Of a stretch of 46,190 nt of DNA, positions 41,847-46,190 are shown piece after piece. The notes below the pieces were generated by a model. The model saw nothing but the letters and a program-made list of their open reading frames with translations. It was not told where the DNA came from and searched no databases. The translations under genes were made by a program, and so were the position numbers. The stretch is from positions 1 through 46,190 of the forward strand of contig CACZCT010000010.1 of NCBI GenBank assembly GCA_902779745.1, given 5' to 3'. This DNA is from an uncultured Prevotellaceae bacterium (GTDB lineage: Bacteria; Bacteroidota; Bacteroidia; Bacteroidales; Bacteroidaceae). The first letter of the stretch is position 1, and each line of letters opens with the position of its first letter.

Positions 41847-43799
41847 ATGAAGAATATTATGAAATATATATCTAAACTATTAGTGCTGTTTGCCATCGGA
41901 ATGATGGCAACAGCCTGTAGCAACGACATCAATGAGGTCAACTATCCGTTGACAGTCACTACACCTATGGTGTCTTCCGTCAATGCCACCTCTGCCGTTG
42001 TAACGGCAACGGCCACTGGCTCACACATCACTTATCGTGGTATATGCTATTCCACGTCACCAAATCCGACCATCAATGATAATAAGGTGTTGTCAACCGG
42101 TAAGAATATGATTCTGACGATTTCCGGACTTGCCAAGAACACTACTTATTATGCACGTGGCTTCGCACAGACAATGAATGAGGTGAAATACTCTGAGGAG
42201 GTGTCTTTTACGACTCTGGAAAATGCCTCTGACGAAGACGATGTTCAGATATACTGGCCTTCTGACTTAAAACGTGTCAGTGTTCACGACCCAAGTGTAG
42301 TATGGGATCCTGCTACAAGCAATTATTATGTATTTGGTTCACATCGCGCTGCAGCTAAGGCAAACAACCTGATGTCATGGGAAGCATTCACTGCTCCTTG
42401 GGCTACTGCTACCAGCAACAATGCCGATAATACCGATGCCTTCACCACTCCTCAAGTAACGAAGGTAAAGAAGGGTGACGTAGAGTACGACTTTAACTTC
42501 AATGCTTTAGCTTGGTCTGCCCGTGGCAGTGACGCTTATGATATTAATGGCAATATGTGGGCACCTGATGTCATCTATAACAAGAAGATAGGTAAATGGT
42601 GCATGTACCTCAGCATCAATGGTGACGGCTGGTATTCAAGTATCATTATGCTGACGGCTGATAAGATCGAAGGTCCATACCGCTATCAGGCTCCTATCGT
42701 GATAAGCGGCTTCAAGTCTGGTGATTCCTATAAGGCTACTGACTTGGAGATTGTTCTGGGTGAGCAGACTTCATTGCCCAGCCGTTACTCCCCCAGCGAC
42801 AACTACGGCAACCACTGGCCAAACTGCATTGACCCCTGTGTGTTCTACGACGAACAGGGAAAACTGTGGATGTCATACGGCTCATGGAGCGGTGGTATCT
42901 TCATGCTGGAACTCGACGAGGAGACCGGTCTGCGTGACTATAACGTGACTTATGCAGAGAGCGATACTTCAGATCCTTACTTCGGTAAGAAGATTGCCGG
43001 TGGTCATTATGTGTCTGGTGAGGCTTCTTATATTGAATACATCGGTGGTTACTACTTCCTGTTCATGACATACGGTGGTTTGGAAGCTGCCGGTGGTTAC
43101 CAGATGCGCGTGTTCCGCTCACTGAATCCCGACGGTCCGTTTATTGACAGCAAGGGTACTTCTGCAGTCTACAACGAGTATCAGATGAACTACGGACCTA
43201 CGGAGAATGATGGTAACCGTGGCGTGAACATCTTCGGGGCTTATGATGACTGGGGCTTCCAGACTGTGGGAACCTGGGGCGAGCGTGCCCAGGGACACAA
43301 CAGTATCATTGCTGCTGAGGACGGTCGTACATATCTGGTATACCACACTCGTTTCCAGGATCAGGGTGAGGGACATCAGGTACGTGTTCATCAGGTCTAT
43401 CAGAATGAGGATGGTTGGCTGGTTGCTTGTCCATTTGAGTATACCGGTGAGGGCATTAAGAGTGGCGGTATTGCCGTAGCCCAGAAGGTTGCAACCGCAG
43501 ACATCCCAGGCAACTACAAATTGCTAATCCATAACTACGGACTGGATCATGTAGCTAAGGCATACGCTTCTCCTGTGGATATTACACTGAATGCTGACGG
43601 TACAATCGCTGGTGACAAGACGGGTACGTGGTCAATAAAGACGGGTACTTCGTACATCACGATCAACATCGGACAGAACTACAAGGGCGTGATGGTTCCA
43701 CAAACCATGGAGCCTACGAATACTGTGACACCAAGTTTTACCGCACTGGACAGCACGACAGGTGTTACTATCTGGGGTTATAAGAATCCTGAAAAATAG
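41847..43799 (+). CDS. GH43 endo-arabinanase-like surface lipoprotein with FN3-like N-terminus
   Basis: 650 residues. Lipoprotein signal (Cys24 in MATAC), then a fibronectin-III-like domain (about 35-125, SAVVTATATG to SEEVSFTTLE), then a five-bladed GH43 propeller (about 135-530). The catalytic trio appears as VHDPSVV (base Asp), NCIDPCVF (pKa-tuning Asp) and SGEASYIEY (acid Glu). A beta-sandwich C-terminal domain (about 545-645) follows, as in extended arabinan endo-1,5-alpha-L-arabinanases. It probably cuts the arabinan backbone at the cell surface. The gene starts 8 bases after the repeat lipoprotein gene. Confidence 0.9.
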   Translation: MKNIMKYISKLLVLFAIGMMATACSNDINEVNYPLTVTTPMVSSVNATSAVVTATATGSHITYRGICYSTSPNPTINDNKVLSTGKNMILTISGLAKNTTYYARGFAQTMNEVKYSEEVSFTTLENASDEDDVQIYWPSDLKRVSVHDPSVVWDPATSNYYVFGSHRAAAKANNLMSWEAFTAPWATATSNNADNTDAFTTPQVTKVKKGDVEYDFNFNALAWSARGSDAYDINGNMWAPDVIYNKKIGKWCMYLSINGDGWYSSIIMLTADKIEGPYRYQAPIVISGFKSGDSYKATDLEIVLGEQTSLPSRYSPSDNYGNHWPNCIDPCVFYDEQGKLWMSYGSWSGGIFMLELDEETGLRDYNVTYAESDTSDPYFGKKIAGGHYVSGEASYIEYIGGYYFLFMTYGGLEAAGGYQMRVFRSLNPDGPFIDSKGTSAVYNEYQMNYGPTENDGNRGVNIFGAYDDWGFQTVGTWGERAQGHNSIIAAEDGRTYLVYHTRFQDQGEGHQVRVHQVYQNEDGWLVACPFEYTGEGIKSGGIAVAQKVATADIPGNYKLLIHNYGLDHVAKAYASPVDITLNADGTIAGDKTGTWSIKTGTSYITINIGQNYKGVMVPQTMEPTNTVTPSFTALDSTTGVTIWGYKNPEK

Positions 43800-43832
43800 C
43801 ATCAGAATAGGTATTATAGATTGATTGGATTT

Positions 43833-43876
43833 GCCTGCGGACTGCAAGTCCGCATGTCCGCAGGCTTTTCTTTTTT
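43833..43876 (+). terminator. Hairpin and T tract between the two GH43 genes
   Basis: A 9-bp GC-rich stem (GCCTGCGGA 43833-43841 with TCCGCAGGC 43857-43865) is followed by a T-rich run to 43876. An alternative inner stem GCGGACT/AGTCCGC competes with it. It ends 6 bases before the next ATG. Confidence 0.8.
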
Positions 43877-43882
43877 ACTGCT

Positions 43883-44896
43883 ATGGGAAAAATTATATGG
43901 ATGATAGTAGTGCTCATTATGAGTACTACACTATACGCTCAGTCTCCAATGGTACACGATCCCGTGATGGCATATGAGAGACTACAGGCAGGCGACGACA
44001 CGTCGGGAATGGATAGTACTTATTATATCTTCGCTACTGGACATGGTATCCAGCAGATGAGCTCTAAGGACGGTAAGAACTGGACTGTGCTCAAACATCC
44101 CGTAATGACGGTGATGCCCCAGTGGACACGAGACTCCGTACCAGGTTTCACCAACCATGTATGGGCTCCGGACATCATCCGGTGGCACGGCAAGTGGTGG
44201 ATGGCTTATAGTTGTTCGACCTTCGGTAAGAACGGATCTGCCATCGGTTTGTTGAGCAGTCCTTCACTGAAATTCCCGATATGGAATGATGAGGGATGTA
44301 TCGTGACTTCCCAGGAAAATCGTGACAACTGGAATGCCATCGATCCAAATTTCGTAATCGACGAGAATGACCAGCCATGGCTGGTGTGGGGGTCTTTCTG
44401 GGATGGCATTCAGTTGGTTCGGCTGGATACGACAATGCATGTCGCCAAGGGTGAGAAGCCCTGTACGATAGCCCGCCGCTATTCACCAAAAGCCACAAAC
44501 CGCATTCCCAATCCTACCAGTAAGTATGCAGGGACGAATGCCATTGAGGCACCGTTCATCATGAAACATGGGGGATATTACTATCTCTTTGTGTCATGGG
44601 ACTACTGCTGCATGGGCAGCAAAAGCACCTACCGTGTAGTAGTGGGACGTAGCAAGACGGTGGACGGTCCCTATGTAGACCGTGACGGTAATGATATGCG
44701 AGAGGGAGGCGGTACTCCCGTCATCTCAGGTGACAAGAAGGAGTTTGAGGCTATCGGCCATTGTGCTGCCTATCATCTGAATGGGAAGGATATCTATATC
44801 AGTCATGGTTATAGTGTCGCCCAGAATGGTGCCGCCGTGCTAGTACAGCGAAACATCAAATGGACTGATGACGAATGGCCGAACTTGGAAAAATAA
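43883..44896 (+). CDS. Arabinan endo-1,5-alpha-L-arabinosidase, GH43 (single domain)
   Basis: 337 residues: a signal peptide (MGKIIWMIVVLIMSTTLYAQ) and a bare GH43 propeller. Catalytic residues are seen in MVHDPVM (base Asp near 26), NAIDPNFVID (Asp near 155) and NAIEAPFIMKH (acid Glu near 217). HVWAPDIIRWHGKWWMAYS and GGYYYLFVSWDYCC are typical of GH43 arabinanases. It has no lipobox, so it is likely periplasmic and processes the fragments imported by SusCD. A terminator hairpin separates it from the first GH43 gene, so expression may be reduced relative to the rest. Confidence 0.93.
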   Translation: MGKIIWMIVVLIMSTTLYAQSPMVHDPVMAYERLQAGDDTSGMDSTYYIFATGHGIQQMSSKDGKNWTVLKHPVMTVMPQWTRDSVPGFTNHVWAPDIIRWHGKWWMAYSCSTFGKNGSAIGLLSSPSLKFPIWNDEGCIVTSQENRDNWNAIDPNFVIDENDQPWLVWGSFWDGIQLVRLDTTMHVAKGEKPCTIARRYSPKATNRIPNPTSKYAGTNAIEAPFIMKHGGYYYLFVSWDYCCMGSKSTYRVVVGRSKTVDGPYVDRDGNDMREGGGTPVISGDKKEFEAIGHCAAYHLNGKDIYISHGYSVAQNGAAVLVQRNIKWTDDEWPNLEK

Positions 44897-44906
44897 CTTC
44901 TTTTTT

Positions 44907-46190
44907 TCATGACTCTGAGTGTATTTGGCAGATGAACACGGTATTCTGACCATACATATACTTGTAGGTGATGTCGGGGATGATGCTGGTGACCAGTCGC
45001 AGACCCATGTGCTCGTTGCCCTCGGTGCCTATGTTCGGGGCAGCCATCTTGCCTACCCTGACGGGGTCAAAGGGCTTGCCCGCATCCTTAAGTGTGACGA
45101 AGATGCCATCGGCATTGATTTGGATGTGCACGTCGAAGGTATGCGAGGTAACCTTGCCCCGTGTGTGAGTGACAATGTTGTTCATCAATTCCTCGCAGCA
45201 GATGTTTATCTTGAAGGCCTCAGCGGCAGGCACCCTGCTTTCTCTGAGGAAGGAGTCTATGTCGGCAAGGGTGCTGCCCACATCATTGATGTCATAGCAC
45301 ACGGAGCGGTCAAAAGTGGGACCACCGGTGTCGCGGGGTATCATCGTGAGGGGCGAGATGCGCGCCTTGATGAGACGGCTGCGCACGGTGGTGAATCCCA
45401 CCTGGAAGAGCAGCACCAATACGCAGGCCAGCACGAAGCCCCACCACAGTTCAACACCCTCCACCTCAGCTACGGTCCACACGCCGATGACGAGCATCAC
45501 CGTCTGTGCGGTGGCGGTGATCACACTGGTCATGTCGTGACCCAGTATCTGGTAGGTGCTGAGCAGTATCTGCGTGACGGCAAACGGAATGAGCATCAGC
45601 GCAAAGATGCGGAGCACACGGTCGAGTTCAACGGACAATTCGGTACCCGGCTCTACGCCGAAGAGCTGACCCACGACGCCCGGTACATACATGATGAAGA
45701 TAACCAGCGCCACCAGCACGGCAATGATGATGAGCGCCTGCTTGACGAGTATCTCAAGACCGCGGAGGTCGCGCTCACCGACGAGGACGCCGCCGATGGC
45801 AAACATCGACTCTATAACGCCGTCGATGAACACATACGACAGCAGCAACATCTGCAGACAGACAGACCAGATGAAGAGGCCGTCGCTGCCTAGATAACGC
45901 AGCACGATGTCATTGATGAGCATGATGGTGACGGCCATGAGAGAGTTGCTCACAGTGATGGGAGCACCCTCCCTGACATTCTCCCTGAAAATGCCCACGA
46001 TGCTCTTGCCGGGCCACTTGAGACGGTATGAACTGCTTGACTGGCGCAGATAGGCGACAAGGATGATAATATTGACGGCGAACATTGACAGCGAACCAAG
46101 GGCAGCACCGTCGACACCCATGCCCAGCACCGAGATGGTCACGAAATCAATCAGGATATTGACCACGGCACCCATCACCACGGCAATGGT
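44907..46190 (-). CDS. MATE-family transporter fused to an RsbW-like ATPase domain (N-terminus beyond window)
   Basis: The frame is open to the window edge, so the start is not seen. The visible 427 residues begin inside a MATE transporter (GAVVNILIDFVTI, GAPITVSNSLMAVTIMLINDIVL, about eight membrane segments to residue 290). A C-terminal GHKL ATPase of the anti-sigma/serine-kinase type follows (about 305-424): N-box CCEELMNNIVTH, DAGKPFDP and EHMGLRLV. This combination suggests transport coupled to RsbW-like protein phosphorylation or partner binding. The region is visibly richer in G+C than its neighbours. It converges on the GH43 gene, 10 bases away. Confidence 0.85.
   Translation of the reverse strand, partial: TIAVVMGAVVNILIDFVTISVLGMGVDGAALGSLSMFAVNIIILVAYLRQSSSSYRLKWPGKSIVGIFRENVREGAPITVSNSLMAVTIMLINDIVLRYLGSDGLFIWSVCLQMLLLSYVFIDGVIESMFAIGGVLVGERDLRGLEILVKQALIIIAVLVALVIFIMYVPGVVGQLFGVEPGTELSVELDRVLRIFALMLIPFAVTQILLSTYQILGHDMTSVITATAQTVMLVIGVWTVAEVEGVELWWGFVLACVLVLLFQVGFTTVRSRLIKARISPLTMIPRDTGGPTFDRSVCYDINDVGSTLADIDSFLRESRVPAAEAFKINICCEELMNNIVTHTRGKVTSHTFDVHIQINADGIFVTLKDAGKPFDPVRVGKMAAPNIGTEGNEHMGLRLVTSIIPDITYKYMYGQNTVFICQIHSES

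Noticed and set aside
44919-45893. Long plus-strand open frame of 324 codons
   Set aside because: It lies antisense to the MATE/ATPase gene, has no recognisable motif and is a by-product of the high G+C codon use there.

Overview
The window is a gene-dense stretch of a Bacteroidota chromosome, most likely Bacteroidales/Prevotellaceae. Grounds: a SusC/SusD utilisation locus, PorW and PorX of the type IX secretion system (T9SS), a BT_3928-tpiA-SPOR-folE gene order known from Bacteroides, and repeated promoters of the Bacteroidota form TTTG-N20-TAnnTTTG. I see no phage, insertion sequence or CRISPR.

Layout. 1-2943 (-): start of an RND efflux pump, its periplasmic adaptor (N-terminus apparently deleted), and fhs. 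3158-4226 (+): a small heat-shock protein and a compact sigma factor. 4209-5636 (-): CCA-adding enzyme. 5747-11701 (+): PAP2 phosphatase with a barrel-like tail, a duplicated DUF1599 protein, a BT_3928-type membrane protein open in frame into triosephosphate isomerase, a SPOR protein, folE and a small membrane protein. 11702-13288: a regulatory stretch with a candidate structured small RNA, three promoters, a membrane-bound regulator and tRNA-Pro(GGG). 13289-19667 (+): aroA, porW fused to a small upstream membrane protein, porX, tsaE. 19707-23801 (-): trxA and dnaE. 23941-25768 (+): psd, pssA and a DUF4834 protein. 25803-27258 (-): pyrH and birA, divergent from tadA through a mirror-image promoter. 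27763-44896: an arabinan/arabinose locus with a XylE-type transporter and lone receiver (-), then GH51 arabinofuranosidase, a kinase-less propeller/AraC regulator, SusC, SusD, a repeat-built surface lipoprotein and two GH43 arabinanases (+). 44907-46190 (-): a MATE transporter fused to an RsbW-like ATPase, cut by the window edge and richer in G+C.

How the genes work together. In the polysaccharide locus, surface lipoproteins and SusCD would bind and import arabinan fragments, GH43 enzymes cut the backbone, GH51 releases arabinose and the MFS carrier takes it into the cytoplasm. The regulator probably acts on a pair of direct repeats before susC.

The most unusual features are: (1) seven-base tandem repeats with a different unit at each site, filling gene junctions, extending aroA and encoding the signal peptide of PorW; (2) an 18-bp perfect inverted repeat whose two arms each carry a promoter -7 box and the start codon of birA or tadA; (3) an independently transcribed, terminator-ended hairpin RNA; (4) several fusions (small protein-PorW, BT_3928-TpiA, PAP2-barrel, MATE-ATPase); and (5) a kinase-less HTCS-like regulator. 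All functional calls rest on reading the sequence; no searches were run.
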